Source: Cinnamomum chago (taxonomy: Eukaryota > Streptophyta > Magnoliopsida > Laurales > Lauraceae). Taken from it: a stretch of 64,000 bases of DNA. The DNA lies in NCBI GenBank assembly GCA_038049695.1, contig CP142451.1, positions 36,841,501 to 36,905,500 on the forward strand. Reading direction: 5' to 3'. Below, in pieces: positions 45,990-59,119 of the stretch; positions within the stretch are counted from its first letter, which is position 1, and each line of letters begins with the position of its first letter. The notes beneath the pieces are model-generated. The model was not told the origin of the DNA, searched no databases, and saw only the letters and a program-made list of their open reading frames with translations. The translations under genes were made by a program, and so were the position numbers.

Positions 45990-48900
45990 ATGAAGGTTGG
46001 GATGTGGGGTTCTCGTATTCTGTCTCTTTTTCTCCTACTTGTTATGGTGATTGCTGAGGAGATCGGGCAGAATCGGCATACGGAGCGGATTTCAGGTGGG
46101 TCTTGTTTCTTTTCCTGTTTTCGACTTGAAATTTCAGTTTCTTTTCATGTTAGTTAGAATCGGGCTTTCTGGACGTTTGTGGGGTTTGGGTTTATTCATA
46201 TTTTGGATTTTGGGTCTGATCTAGATTGATTTATGGTTGCTTGGGCTGCTGTAACCTGCTATTAAATGATTTCAATGCCTTATAGACACACAACTATGTA
46301 GATTTTTGGGGTTATTGAGAGATTGGGGTTCTCTTGATGGTGATGTATGTTTGAAGGTTGAAATGTTGAATACAAGGTATGTTAGGTGCATTTGAGCTAA
46401 TTTCTGGGTCTTTTCTTTTATTGCTTTGGTGCCAAGTTATTGAGATCTAGAGGTTGAATGACTGTAATTGAGTTCTTTTCAGGTTCGTTATTGATTCTTT
46501 GGAATTGTGCGGCTATGTACTGTTGACTTTGAATGATCACTTTACCTTTTTTTTTTAAGTAAATTGTAGTTGCTATCTTTCTTTTTCTATCGATGTTATT
46601 TCATTTTAGCTTCAATTTAACTTAAAAAGATACCAAACAAAAACTTAGCACTTGTTATTGTTGTAACTGAATTATAACTATTCCATCTCTCCAAAATTTT
46701 CTTCTATCAGCAGTGATAGTTTATTGAGGCCAATTCATGAAGTTTTACCATGTTCACTCTGAGCTTTAGTTAACAAAGATAATTTCTTTGTCCCTGGCTC
46801 TGGTTCAGCTCGTCAGGAAATAGGGTATTTGTGTAAGAGCGCGTGAGTTTTGAATCCTCCACTATCCCCAAAAGGATAAAAAATCCTTAGTTTAGAAACG
46901 TTATAAAAAAAAAGAATCAATATTCTGTTTAAAAACCTTCTAATGAAAATATGAAATTTCAACTTATGGATAGGATAGTATTTGCCGCTCCTTCTTAGAT
47001 TTCAAAAGTGCATGGTCGTTTCTCTGATCACCTTATTTGTGTCCTTATCTCTATATGTATCTGGTCGTAAGACTTTGTGAACTATGCAGGGTATGCTGGC
47101 TTGAGAAAGGCCAAAAGAAGAACTTTGGATTATATCAGCCACTTCCTGTTCCACATGAGCCTTGGCAGGATCTTAGCATGGATTTTGTCTTGGGCTTACA
47201 AAGAACCATGGTTTAAAAAATTGGCTGAGTTTGAGTTGGCTCGCCCTAAACAAGTCGGGTCCTTGGGACTCAGCCGAGTCGGACTCTGCCAACTATTTTT
47301 ATTTCTTTCTAAACTTTTCTATGCAGTTAATTGGGATAGGCTTCACTTAGCCGAGTCGACTCGGACTCGACCTTGATCGAGTCGGGTCCCAAATCTGATT
47401 TTTTTTCCTTGCCAAAAACAATGCAGGAAGTGGATTCTATCTTTGTTGTGATGGATAGATTCTCTAAGATGGTCCACTTTATTTGTGTTCTATAACAATA
47501 AATGCAAAGAAGATTGCCACTCTTTTCTTTAAAGAGATTGTTCGTCCGCATGGACTTCCCAAGACTATATTGTCTGAGAGAGATACTAAGTTCACGAGCT
47601 TCTTCTGGAAGACATTATGACACATGATGCTGACTAAGCTTCAATTTTCAAGAGCCCACTATCTCCAAAATAGATTGCCAAACAAAAGTCGTCAACCGAA
47701 GCTTGAAAAATCTTCTTCGATGTCTCGTAGAACACATCTCTGTTTGAGATATTATTTTGCTTATGGCGGAGTTTGCCTATAACAACTTAGTAAACAGAGC
47801 AACATGAAGATCACCATTTGAAGTTGTTATAGGATTCAAGCCATGTCTTCCTAGTGAGAGTCCTTTACCCAATGAAGCCAGACCTAGTAAAAAAGCTGAA
47901 GACTTTGCATGGCACATGAGGGACGTCCATGATGAGGTTTGCAAACAAATTGCCAGAACTAACGAGAGTTATAGACAGCATGCGGACGCTCGAAGACACC
48001 ATGTCAAATTCAATGAAGGAGATATGGTAATGGCTCAAATGAAGCACGGACAGTTTCAAGTAGGTGCCTACAAGAAGCTATACACTCAAGAAGCGCAAGA
48101 CCATTCAAGATTCTGAAGAAAATAATCTCTAATTCTTATGTGCTCAATCTTCCATCAGAGATGAATATCAGCTCACATTCAATGTTGAAGATCTCACAAT
48201 TTATCGTAGGTGTTATTAGGATGAATCATTTGAAGAACAAGATATCAAGCTTCCCATGGTTCCACCTTCCCGCAAAGAAACTGAAGATGTCCTGATGTCT
48301 AGTGTCAATAAAGAATGGTGGATATCAAAGGTTTTTAGTCATGTGGAAAGGAAGACCTCACTCTGATGCTATGTGGATTAACACGACATACTTTCAGGCT
48401 TTCAGCAGTTCGATCCAGATTTATGAGAGATACCAAGCTATTAGCTCACTGAAGTCAAGTTTCTCCAAGCCGGGGAGAGTTGATGCAGGCCAAACTAATG
48501 GGCCTCACCCATCAGCCTATCCCAAGGCCCAAAGTCCAACAAGGCCCAATGAAGAAGAAAATCTCACGTGATGTGTTCCAGCTGCACTTTCTTATTTTTC
48601 AAAGTTTCTAGAAGATTTCTTAAATTTCCTGATTTTTTAGAAATAGCTAATATTTAGATAGATTTATCAATTTAAATTAGAAAGTCTATATCAGAATTTA
48701 TCTTGAGTTGTTTTCTAAATTAGATTGGTATGGATTCTTCATAAGGAGTTGTAATCCCCTCAGTCGATCATTGCAAATTGAATAGAATCGAGCTTCTTCT
48801 CTTTCTTGAGTTGTTTACTGTCTTTGGCGTGTGACCTAGATGACCTGTCCTAAGCCTTCGTCTTGGAGAACAGTCCTTGACTATTCTTCCTCTACCCATG

Positions 48901-49326
48901 CTGTGTCAGTGGTGGTCCTTATTTTTACACTACTCAAATTGATACAGAGATTGTTGAAGTGTCAATTTGGTAATTAAATACTCATGGCTACTACTAGGCA
49001 TAACTTTGGTAGAAAGATCAGCCAGCTGATGTTGAGAGGAAACATGTGGAAGTTAGATGAGACCAAGTAGGACATGTTGAATGAAATGAAAATTAACCTC
49101 TTATGTGCTTTAGTTCGCTCATGAAAAACTGTATGTGGCAATCTGAGTGGCACTAGTATTGCCAGCAAAGAGCAGAGTGGGACCAGTAATAACAACCCAA
49201 AGTTCACAAAGCAGACGTCATAGCCAAATCACTTCACTGCTGGCAGAGGATATATATTGATATTCAGCCTTGACAAAGGATTTAGAAACTGTTATTGCTT
49301 CTCGCACTTTCAAGAAATTAAAGAAC

Positions 49327-49366
<40 letters not shown>

Positions 49367-52300
49367 CTAAGAAACACGCAACCATCTTGTGGTTGATCTT
49401 TGAGTATCAAGATAACTGGCCCAGTTTGCATCCACATGAGCTTTAAGCTGCAATCATGAAGTTGAGAAGTAAAATAGGCCACAGTGAAGAGTACCTCGAA
49501 TGTATTGAAGTATATGATGGACTGCTATGAAATGATGTTTGAGAGGTTTCCCCAAAAATTGGCTAGCAATGTGGATGACACGAGAGATACTCAAACTTGT
49601 CATAGTGAGATAGACTGAACTTCCAAGAAGTCTTCTAAACATGGTTGTATAAGAGAGGGGGCTACCACTGCCTTTACTAAGTTTTACATTGAGCTCAAGA
49701 GTTCTTGGAATCACTTAGACGAGCGTATGGAAGTAAATCTTTTGCATACTTCCGTTTATGAATGCGAATGCCAACATTTGACCGAGATATCTCAAGCTGA
49801 AGAAAATTAGTCCAATGCCCTAGATCTTTCATCTTAAAGGTGCGCATAAGATGACTTGTGAGATCTTTTATGTCAGTAGTATCGTTTCCACTGATGATCA
49901 TATCATCAACATATGAGAGCAAAATAAGGACAACCATGAGATGTGCAGCGGATCATGGGAGAACCATCATTTGTAAGAATTTAGAATGCAACGTAGCATT
50001 TGTCAAACCTTGTGTGAGGAACTTGTTTGAGCCCATAAAGGTATTTCTTCACACAACATACATGGTTCAGAGGACATGCATATCCAAGAGGAGGGCGCAT
50101 ATAAATCGTTTCTTATTAATCACCATGTAGAAAGGCGTTCTTGACATCCATTTGCCAAAGAGGCTAGTTGATAATTGCGGTCGCTCCCAACAAAGTTCGA
50201 ACTGCAGTCATCTTTGCTACTGGGGACATGCATATCCAAGAGCAAGGCGCATATAAACCGTTTCTTATTAATCACCATATATAAAGGCATTCTTGACATC
50301 CATTTGCCAAAGAGGCTAGTTGATAATTGTGGTCACTCCCAACAAAGTTCGAATTGCAGTCATCTTTGCCACTGGGGCAAAGGTCTCACAATCAATTTCA
50401 TGTTCCTGATTATAACCTTGAGCAGCCAGGCAGGCGTTACATCTATCCATGCTCCATCAGACCTAACTTTGATAGAATATAAACCCATTTGCTTCAGATT
50501 ATTGCAGCAGATGCAGAAAGAGGAACAAGATCCCAAGTTTGATTGACGTCAAGAGCCCACAATTCTTCTATCATAACATCCTTCCAGCATGGTTCTTCGC
50601 TAGCCCGTGAAAGGGAGGTGGGTGCAAAGATAGAATATAAAGTGGTTAACAACACAAAGAAGCCATATTGGTTGGCAGCTTAGAAAGACAAGTGGAATGC
50701 CTCAAAACAAAGACAACCAAATATGCATTCGAATGGGGAAGTTTTATTCAAGATGAAAGTGGGAAAATGGTTGATTAAATAAACAGTTGTATGAGTGGCT
50801 TCACACCAAAAGGTGTGAGGAACTGAGGATCCAACAAGGTCATATTCAAAAGGTGTTGTGGCATGAGAATAATGAAGAGGAAGGGGCAAGACATGGCTTT
50901 TACTTAAACAACAAGAAATAAATTGAGATTTCGTAAAAGAAGAAAGCATGTGTTTATTAATAGAAGGTTCCAGACAACAAAGTTTAAACAAAATAGCTGA
51001 TATGTCAGTTTTTGATGACCCAGGTGCCGATGCCAAATGGTCCGCTATTTATTTGAAAAACCAGTAGAAGTGAAGAGAGATCCTAGTTCAATGTTCCGGT
51101 GAAATAGCCTTCCATGTTTACTCTATTTTTATCACCCTCCTAGTTTGCCGATCCTTAGTGGCACAAGCAGAAGAAGAGAAATGTACTGAGTATCCATTAT
51201 CAACTAATTGACCCACCGAAATCAAATTTATAGATAGATGATGAACAAAATAAACATTGAATAGAGCGATGGGTGGTTGATAAGGAGTGGTAATCTCTAT
51301 TCTCTAACGACCCTATGCGGGAAACAGACAAATGTTGGCCATTGGCAGTTGTGATTTGTTCGTGTCTGACATATGGTTGAGTGTCTCTTAGATTGTATTC
51401 TATAGAGGTCATATGATTTGAAGCACCAGAATCTAAGTACCATGATGATGGTGAAATGGATTGATCCCGGAGTACAGCCTGAGTCTGGTCAGATCCTAGC
51501 TATGACCGATCAATTTTCCTTGGAGGTCTCCTTGTTCATTTTGAGAGAATGTGTCATGTCCTTTTGCAGTAGTTACAGGAATTCTTTTTCTTACAGTTGC
51601 ATGCCACATGTCCATATCCCTTGCATTCAAAGCATTGAATTTTCTGTTCATGTGCTGCTATGAGAGCCATTTCATCAGATGAAGTGGTAATGAAGGCCCT
51701 AGGTCCCTCATCAAGAGAATGCTGAGGCTGGAGTCAAATCTCCTCCCTAAGTACTTCTTGCATCCAAGTCAGGTGAAACCTCTCTATATTCATCAATGCG
51801 GCCTGGACTAACTCAAATTCAGGTCTCAGGTTCATTAAGAACTACTAGCTGATTTGAGACTCCTCTTGTATCCTAAGCACATGAGAGAGTGAGCTTAAAG
51901 TCGCAGTGACAAGGATCACGGAATCCTTTTCTGTGATAGAGTCAGAAATCCACTATAGTAGTCTTGGACTGTTTTGTCTCCTTGATATTATTTGGCTAAT
52001 TCAGTGTCCAAGTTGAATTTGTCATTCCTTATCTGTATGGCGGTACAGCTTTCTTAAGTGGTTCTACATGCCTGATGCTGTGGAAGAAGCTTGAAATGAC
52101 AAAACAATTGAAGAATCAGTTGAATTAAGAATCCATGTGACCACATCAGAGTTATTGACTCAAAGTGGCCTTGGCTTTCTCTTCTGTTGGTATGGTAACA
52201 GTCCCATCAAGATATCCGGAAAGTCCTTGACCTTCCACAAAATGCTTGAGATAGAATAGAAGGACCGACTCATGTAGCTTTTACCATGGAAAAGACCCAC

Positions 52301-54761
52301 AAGGGTTACATGGGGACAAAAGGATAGGTCGGCAAGACCTACACGACATAAGAAAGGGCGGTTTTGTGTGGATAAATCCTGCAAGTTATATGTTTTTGGA
52401 TTATGTTGCATAGAGAGCTTCTATATCATGTTTTTCTTATGATAATTCCATCGATAGTTGAGCAGGTTTTACGACATGCTGATAATAATGAGTAAAACCA
52501 TGAATAGTGGGGGTAAAACTTAAAGGATATATTTTGTCTCTGGCTTCTATGGTAAAGATATATGTTGATGGGAGTGCATGGTGGTCCCCACGATGATCAT
52601 GCCTGAGACGCAACTTGGTCTTCTCAGTGAATCATGAGGGGTCATAAAAAGTACAACACCCCCACACTTCTCTCCAGAATGCTGCACTGGAACAAGAGAT
52701 GTTTCGCCAGAATCCCCTCATCCGACCATTGGGATATCCTAGTAGAGTTCTCTCTTAGGGAATATATACTGTGATATACCTACTAAAAAGAACATACAAT
52801 GGTTTGGAATTCCTGGGGCTTTGTACGATGGTCACCAGTCCCACAGCATCCTCTCCTGTTTTGCTGTGTGCCTGATAACAGCATTATCGGAGCTTGGATT
52901 TTTCCAATCAGTTTGATCGGGTGAGTGTCGTTTTCTCAAATATCGCAGTGCGTGGTCTGTTCAGTAGTCCACAGATCCATCAGTGATCACAATTATAGGC
53001 TCCTATTCCATCTTCATCTCCATTACATTAAGCAAGGAGAAACAAAAAGGGACCAGAAACTCTTTTCTGAAGTTGGTATACCCCTTTTACCAAGTCGGTT
53101 TTAAAATCAGCAGGGCAAGAGTCCACCTACAGGCTGTAGAAACCATGACTCTTCCCTTCCTTTCTTCAGCAAAGACACAAATATTGAGGCAGCCCTAAAT
53201 GACACATGTGAAGCTTGCAATGCCCCAGGCTGCCACCTGCCGATGGCCATACGACATGTTAGCTAACCGAGCTAACCGATGCTGACAGCAAAGTGACTCT
53301 GTCAGCTGTCTTGTCAATGTGCCCCTGATCACATTGCTTCTCCCACCTTTTTGTGTTTCCCTACAATTGGGGCTGAATCTCTATCAGATCAGGTCCAGTC
53401 TAAATCGTTGGATGGCCTTTATTGTCCTCACTTTGCTGAAGTGACATCGTTTCTCCGTTGTTGGGTTGTCTTCAGGTCAGATTGGTTTTGACCTGACCTG
53501 TATTTGCATTCGCGCCTACTTGATGAATGTTGCCTCTTATGTGAGGATGTTGGGGTTTCCGACAATCATCTACTGCCTGGCCAACTCCTGGTTGGGCGAT
53601 TTCTCATGATGATTCCAATCTCATGTAAGCATGACGTTTCTTTGTATGCACCATCAGATAAAGCCTTAAATATCTTATAAATGTCACTTCATTGTGGCTG
53701 TACCGTTTTGTTCGACATTGATAGGTGATGGAGAATCTGTGTGCCATCTAGAAAGTGAAAATCCGATGAGGCCCACTTTCCATCACTGATCAGATCTCTT
53801 GATTGTTAGTGATAAGATATTATTCACTGATATGAACCTGTTATGCTGATCTTGATGGATAGTGATAGGATAAGATGTTATTCACCCTAGGTGAACCTTT
53901 TGTTATCCTTCAAAGTAAAAAAGCTTGAATGCTCATAAAAATCGTTATCACGAGGAGGAATAATATTGCAATCATGCTATTTAAAAAGAGGAAATGTAGA
54001 GAGCTCTTGGGACTTGAGCATGTGTAAGTGTGTCCATATGGTTTGATGCACCCACCCAATCATGTAATAAAATCCTTTTTGCCCATAGCAATTTTAGAAT
54101 CCTTTTAAAACTTGACTGACATGATGCATCCTTCCAAGTGTTGAGGACTTTGTCCTGTAGCTTGAGGCCCTAGATGGTCTGTCTTGAGACTAAGGTCTAA
54201 AACAAAATTTACATTATTGAATTTTCTTGTTAACACTGGCATTTTTGTATCATTCCAAAAAAAAGGGGCTGTTTATGTATCTTATTACTGTCTAACGGGA
54301 TCTTAGTCTCTTGCTCTATTCTCTTGTAATGGTGTTATTTTGCCAAAAATGTAGGGACTGCTGGTGATGTGCTGGAAGACGATCCAGTTGGAAGGCTGAA
54401 GGTGTTTGTTTATGAATTACCAAGCAAATACAACAAGAAGATCCTGCAAAAGGACCCCAGGTGCCTAACGCACATGTTTGCTGCAGAGATCTTCATGCAC
54501 CGTTTCTTGTTATCCAGTCCTGTCCGCACTCTCAATCCTGAAGAAGCCGATTGGTTTTACACTCCTGTATATACTACTTGTGACCTGACTCCTAATGGGC
54601 TCCCATTGCCTTTCAAATCACCACGAATGATGAGAAGTGCAATACAGTTGATTTCTACAAATTGGCCTTATTGGAATAGAACGGAAGGGGCAGATCATTT
54701 TTTTGTAGTTCCACATGACTTTGGGGCCTGCTTTCACTATCAAGTAACAAGTTCATCTCTC

Positions 54762-54793
<32 letters not shown>

Positions 54794-57700
54794 CGTGTGC
54801 ATGCATGTGTGTTGGGTGGGTGGGGGAAACATAAAGTTTTGTGGCTTTTAGAACCATCAAAGCCTTGCAGGTTTGATAATAAACATCCACCTGCATGTCT
54901 GTGCAACAGCATTCCTTTGGCATTGTCTTTTTTAATTTTTTCAATTGCAGGTTTTTTTTTTTTTTTTTGAATGGTTACTTTCATTAACAAAAGCAAGCAG
55001 TACAAGAGAGAGATACTGGCAAGCTAGGGGAAAAAAAAAACCCTGAAAACAAGAAAGGGCCCCTTGCAAAACTAATTTGGTCTTGCAAAGGAAAAGGCCA
55101 ACTCATTCCAATGCAACATTATCTGTTCTGTAGCGTATCCTTTAAAAGACGGATTAATTGACACCCAAGATACAACTAGGAAGTTGGTTTTCTCCGCCAA
55201 GCTTTTGTCACTTGTAACAACCCCTTCAAAGCATCGCGAGTTTCTTTCCTTTTAAATTGTCCAGATGACTGCAAGAAAGGATAGTCTTCAATTGAAGGTT
55301 TTTTACAGTTTGGGCTCACTTCATGTGTGGAGCAGCCTATTTTTCAGTGTAGCATGGACAATGTGAGACCCAGATAGAGAATGGCTTAGATCTTGCACTC
55401 ATGTGCACCCATGACTGCATGAAAGAGCTTCAAACGTATATGAAGTTTGTTGTCTTATATGCATTTAAATCTAGACGTACACTAGCGAGAACCATTTCGA
55501 TATTTCAAATATTTGCTGTACTGGGGGGGTTATCCATTCTGTTGTTTGTTGTTGGGGCAATGTGAAATCAGTCACTTTTCATGTTTTCACTAATCGACCT
55601 CAATTTAGCATTAGCAGTTGGCATTGATGAGGCTTTGGGATTAAGGGTGTGTTTGTGCATGAGCCACGGAAGAGCCGACCAGGTGAGGAAGGAATTCTGG
55701 ATGCTCGCTGGCAAAGAAAAAAGCTAAAAACATGGTGCCCGAAAAACCGGATTGATGGAAGGTCGCTGCACCAAACAAAGGCGCTGGTTTTTCCGGCGCC
55801 ATCTCTATCTAGTTCCGCAGCAAAGGTGTTTGCACAAACACACCCTAAAAGGGGAAGATAAAGAGTATCATAGAATATGGGTTTCTGATTTTTGTGCCAC
55901 TCTAAATACAAGCTCAGTAGATAACTGTCCTCTGCTCTGGTAAAATATTCATGGTGCTTGAAATTTGGGGAAGGTGGAGAAATAATGGCTGCGTATTCTC
56001 TACTTATTCTTGTTGTATGAGATGCCTTATAGTATGGTTGTTTCAAACTGCTATCTTGCTAATTGCTTGCTCAACATTACTGATGTTAGGAGGAGAAAGC
56101 CATTGAACGGGGAATTCTCACCCTGCTGCAGCGTGCTACATTGGTTCAAACTTTTGGGCAGCGAAATCATGTTTGTTTAAACGAGGGTTCAATCACAATT
56201 CCACCATATGCTCCTCCTCAGAAAATGCAAGCTCACTTGATTCCTCCTGACATTCCTCGATCCATCTTCGTATACTTCCGTGGCTTGTTTTATGATGTAG
56301 GAAATGACCCAGAGGGTGGTTACTATGCAAGGTATATTTCATGTCAGCTGTTTGACCAAACAAACATTAACTTACTTCGAAGTAAAAATTTTCTTTAGGC
56401 TATGGGGATTGTCCTCATACATTAGAATGTGCCTGAAATTCATTGCAAATACATGTGGAACACAGTTTGTTGGTGATGCAGACTGTTGATGGAGGCGAAA
56501 TATTCACCTATGGCAATGTTGACATGTGATGATCCGCCAAAAAAGGGGACCCCATGACATTAAAGGCACTGTTGACCGTGACAATGTCACCAGTCCGTAT
56601 GCGGGGAGAATAAATGATGTTGATGGAGAACTCAAAAGATCTTTTAGATTGTAGTAAGCCTTATAATAGCTACCTTCAAAGATATGCAATTATGCCTTGA
56701 CATGTATACAAAATGGCATGTGATGGATACATCAGGCACATGGAATGGACACAAAAATGAATTATCAAATAACATGTAATTGCCTATTTAGAAGTATCTG
56801 GGCATCAAGAATATATGTTAAATAGAAAATCCAGTGGCTGCTGGAGAGAAGGCAAAAAGTTATCACAGTTCTTTTTTTTTTTTGATGGGAAGTTTTTTTC
56901 GTGGCATACTGGCATCCAATACATGGTGAGGCCCATCAGATCAAGAATTGCATCCTGGGGGTTCTGGGGGTTTAGTGTCGTCTATTACTTGCATGGGGAG
57001 GTTTTGTGTGTCTAAATATCAAGTGAGATAATTATTATTTTTTTAAATAAAAAAGGGTAGAACCTGTTTTATTTCTATCAGTGTTTAGGAGGAGTCAGTT
57101 CAATAAATGCATTAGAAACTGAAATTTGGAGTGGTGTCAGTGCCTTCAAGCTATCTCCGGAAGGGTGCTGTGTCTTTGACATCTAGACATACTTGATGCA
57201 GCCGAAAGGATGGCCCCACTATTTAGTATCCTCTTAGGATGATCTGGGGCTCGCAATCTAAAGGTTTAAATGCATTAAAAATGTGTATTACTTGAACTTT
57301 TACCTTGAATGTTGCTAGAGGCTTGGCTGAGTTAGATTGGATTCTTGTTAAGCTGTGAAAGCTGATTTTTGATGTGTTGTAAAGTTGTAATTTCTTGGTT
57401 GATGTTACAGAGGTGCACGGGCATCAGTGTGGGAAAACTTCAAGGACAACCCACTCTTTGACATCTCAACAGAGCACCCAACCACTTATTATGAAGATAT
57501 GCAACGGGCTGTATTCTGTTTGTGCCCTCTGGGGTGGGCCCCATGGAGTCCTAGGTTGGTTGAGGGAGTGATATTTGGCTGCATACCGGTGATCATAGCA
57601 GATGACATTGTCTTGCCTTTTGCGGATGCAATTCCATGGGAGGAAATTGGCGTGTTTGTAGCTGAAGAGGATGTTCCCAACTTGGATACGATTCTTACAT

Positions 57701-57924
57701 CCATACCACCTGAGGTGATACTGAGGAAGCAGCGATTGCTTGCCAATCCTTCAATGAAGCAGGCAATGTTGTTCCCGCAACCCGCCCAACCAGGCGATGC
57801 CTTCCATCAGATACTGAATGGGCTTGCCCGTAAGTTACCACATGACAAGAGTGTCTATTTGAAACCTGGGGAGAGGATTTTGAACTGGACTGCTGGTCCC
57901 ATAGGTGATCTAAAGCCTTGGTAA
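45990..57924 (+). CDS. IRX10: Xylan beta-1,4-xylosyltransferase, IRX10 clade (GT47 exostosin family)
   Basis: Four exons: 45990-46095, 54355-54743, 56090-56331, 57411-57924. All introns are GT-AG and the joined frame is open for 416 aa, close to the roughly 412-415 aa of Arabidopsis IRX10/IRX10L. Residues 1-24 form a hydrophobic signal/anchor. Then come [110 protein letters not shown], and the C-terminus [14 protein letters not shown]. These blocks span the exostosin-type GT47 domain. Family knowledge: Golgi enzymes that elongate the xylan backbone from UDP-xylose, working with IRX9/IRX14-type proteins in secondary walls. IRX10 and IRX10-LIKE cannot be told apart here. No frameshift or missing block, so the gene looks functional despite an 8.3-kb TE-filled intron 1. 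Confidence 0.95.
47085..48900 (+). pseudogene. Ty3/Gypsy chromovirus-like relic in IRX10 intron 1
   Basis: Same strand as the gene. Integrase pieces in order: a frame-shifted '[19 protein letters not shown]' equivalent (47130-47205), [17 protein letters not shown] (47430-47485), [18 protein letters not shown] (47530-47585), [11 protein letters not shown] (47767-47800), [20 protein letters not shown] (47970-48030). A chromodomain-like [16 protein letters not shown] follows at about 48333-48380. A GAGTCGG-rich patch at 47205-47400 interrupts the integrase. 48480-48900 may be 3' LTR. RT is gone; multiple stops. Confidence 0.75.
49328..49363 (+). repeat. (GA)n microsatellite
   Basis: About 18 uninterrupted GA units inside the Copia relic. 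Confidence 0.95.
50072..50376. repeat. 151-bp tandem duplication inside the Copia RT relic
   Basis: Copy 1 50072-50222 and copy 2 50223-50376 both start ggacatgcatatccaagag and run through 'tgacatccatttgcc' and 'cagtcatctttg' with about ten differences. The duplicated part encodes the RT segment containing the NAFLHG-type motif. Confidence 0.88.
52411..54354. other. Distal part of IRX10 intron 1, nothing recognised
   Basis: 1.9 kb of moderately complex sequence. It probably includes further TE leftovers (51700-53500 reads like degraded Copia gag/leader), but I see no clear ORF, TIR or LTR. The intron ends in a T-rich tract and the acceptor aaaatgtag. Confidence 0.4.
54762..54794 (+). repeat. 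(GT)n(GA)n compound microsatellite
   Basis: About 9 GT then about 7 GA units, starting 19 bp inside IRX10 intron 2. Confidence 0.92.
54952..55286 (-). mobile_element. 5'-truncated L1 LINE tail in IRX10 intron 2, with TSD
   Basis: A T run on plus (54952-54969) is the poly(A) tail of a minus-strand insertion. The adjacent minus-strand sequence TTTTGTTAATGAAAGTAACC is typical of plant L1 3' ends. It is flanked by ttcaattgcagg (54940-54951) and ttcaattgaagg (55287-55298), a 12-bp TSD with one mismatch. Confidence 0.82.
55645..55845. mobile_element. Tourist-like (PIF/Harbinger) MITE in IRX10 intron 2
   Basis: 201 bp with perfect inverted ends GGGTGTGTTTGTGCA / TGCACAAACACACCC and a 3-bp TSD TAA (55642-55644 and 55846-55848). 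Size, TIR and TSD fit the Tourist group. Confidence 0.82.
56332..57410 (+). other. IRX10 intron 3
   Basis: 1.08 kb with donor gtatat and acceptor gatgttacag. It contains a T run at about 56872-56883 and no element I can define. Confidence 0.85.
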
Positions 57925-58400
57925 CAACCTTTCTTTTTGAAGTAACAGATAGGAAGTGTCTTCGATCTTGATGCTTATTTCTCTGCCCATTTAGAGTTAT
58001 ATCACTACAATCAAGGTAGCCTGTAATCTATGGCTATGTAGGATTTCCAGCTTCCACCCAAAACCTGTGTCATTTTGGAAGGTGGAATATTACAAGTAAT
58101 CGTCTGCCTTATTGTAATATTTCTTTGTATTTGGATGGGCATCGATCTTACCCATTGTATTATTGAAGGTTTATATATTGTAATAGAGAAGACAGAAAAT
58201 TGCAATGTTAGGCCTGTCTAATTGAAGATCCACATTGTAAAATGTTTCATTGGAAAACTGATTCCTTATAGATTCTCTTTTTCTAGCTTTTAGATTAGGT
58301 GCATGAGGGTCTTCTGTACTTTGGTGGTCATGTATTGTAACTTGTATTTAGATTTATTTATTTTTCAAGTGTTTCTACCTTTCTGCTTTGATGAATCCTT
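57925..58400 (+). other. Probable 3' UTR of the IRX10 gene
   Basis: T-rich sequence after the TAA stop with several plant-type 'ttgtaatattt', 'ttgtatttgg' and 'tatattgtaataga' motifs, consistent with polyadenylation upstream elements. The exact end is not determinable from the sequence. Confidence 0.45.
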
Positions 58401-59106
58401 CCTCTCTCTATATATTGGATGATAATGGACTTTGGCAAATGGCAATTTGAAGGAGGAATTACACTTTCTAGGTGTTTATTTTAGGCAATCTTGGTGAGCC
58501 CTACAACAGATGGGAGGGAATCCCTTATAAAGTATCTTTAATTCTGGTTTTTGATGCACAGGTTCCTAAGTGAGGGTGCTAATGATCTGATGATACAGTC
58601 TGTTTATCAGATGGGCACCGTTGTAGATGGGGAGATACTGTAGAAATATTACAGATTGGAAGATCCTTCTTCAGGGGTTGCTATTTATGAGCTGGAAGAA
58701 AGTCCATCAGATAGAGGGACTGGAAGAAAGCCCCAATATAGGGTGGCTATAATCTGGCTGGTTGGATCGATGACAGGAATCACTGGACCATAGGCTCTCC
58801 AGTTGTTAAATGGACACATCAGGAAAATGTACGCCCAGTGATTGCATCAGGACCAATCATTTACAGGTTATTCCCCAAAACCCGAGCAATCATAAAATCT
58901 GGATCATGTGATTGGAGATTCTTTCTTGATGGATGTGGGTATATCATTTACATCTACCTATCAGTCGGTTACAGATTAGGTTTCATACTTCATGCTTGTT
59001 GACAATTTAATTTGAAAATGACCTGCTTGCAAATTAGAATTAAGAGTTTTAGGTTGGGAAATCTAAGGGGCATGACATGTTTGTGTGCACAAGTATTTCG
59101 CGGCAC
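58401..59106. other. No gene seen
   Basis: Intergenic sequence downstream of IRX10; nothing recognised on either strand. Confidence 0.5.
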
Positions 59107-59119
59107 TTTACTTTATACA

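Larger units (their letters stand above)
48960..52410 (-). pseudogene. Copia relic in IRX10 intron 1, antisense to the gene
   Basis: Minus-strand pieces from right to left: zinc-knuckle-like [11 protein letters not shown] (about 51635-51600), protease region [10 protein letters not shown] (about 51445-51415), integrase C-terminal piece [19 protein letters not shown] (about 50810-50750), RT pieces '[10 protein letters not shown]'-like (twice, see 50072-50376) and [10 protein letters not shown] (about 49915-49885), and an RNase H-side piece [15 protein letters not shown] (about 49500-49460). Heavily decayed. A (GA)n run sits at 49328-49363 in the RNase H region. Confidence 0.75.

Noticed and set aside
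46800-46900. tRNA-like SINE in IRX10 intron 1
   Set aside because: One B-box-like string only, without a matching A box, tail or TSD.
55600-56046. 148-codon minus-strand ORF in IRX10 intron 2
   Set aside because: It runs through a Tourist-like MITE and has no recognisable domain.
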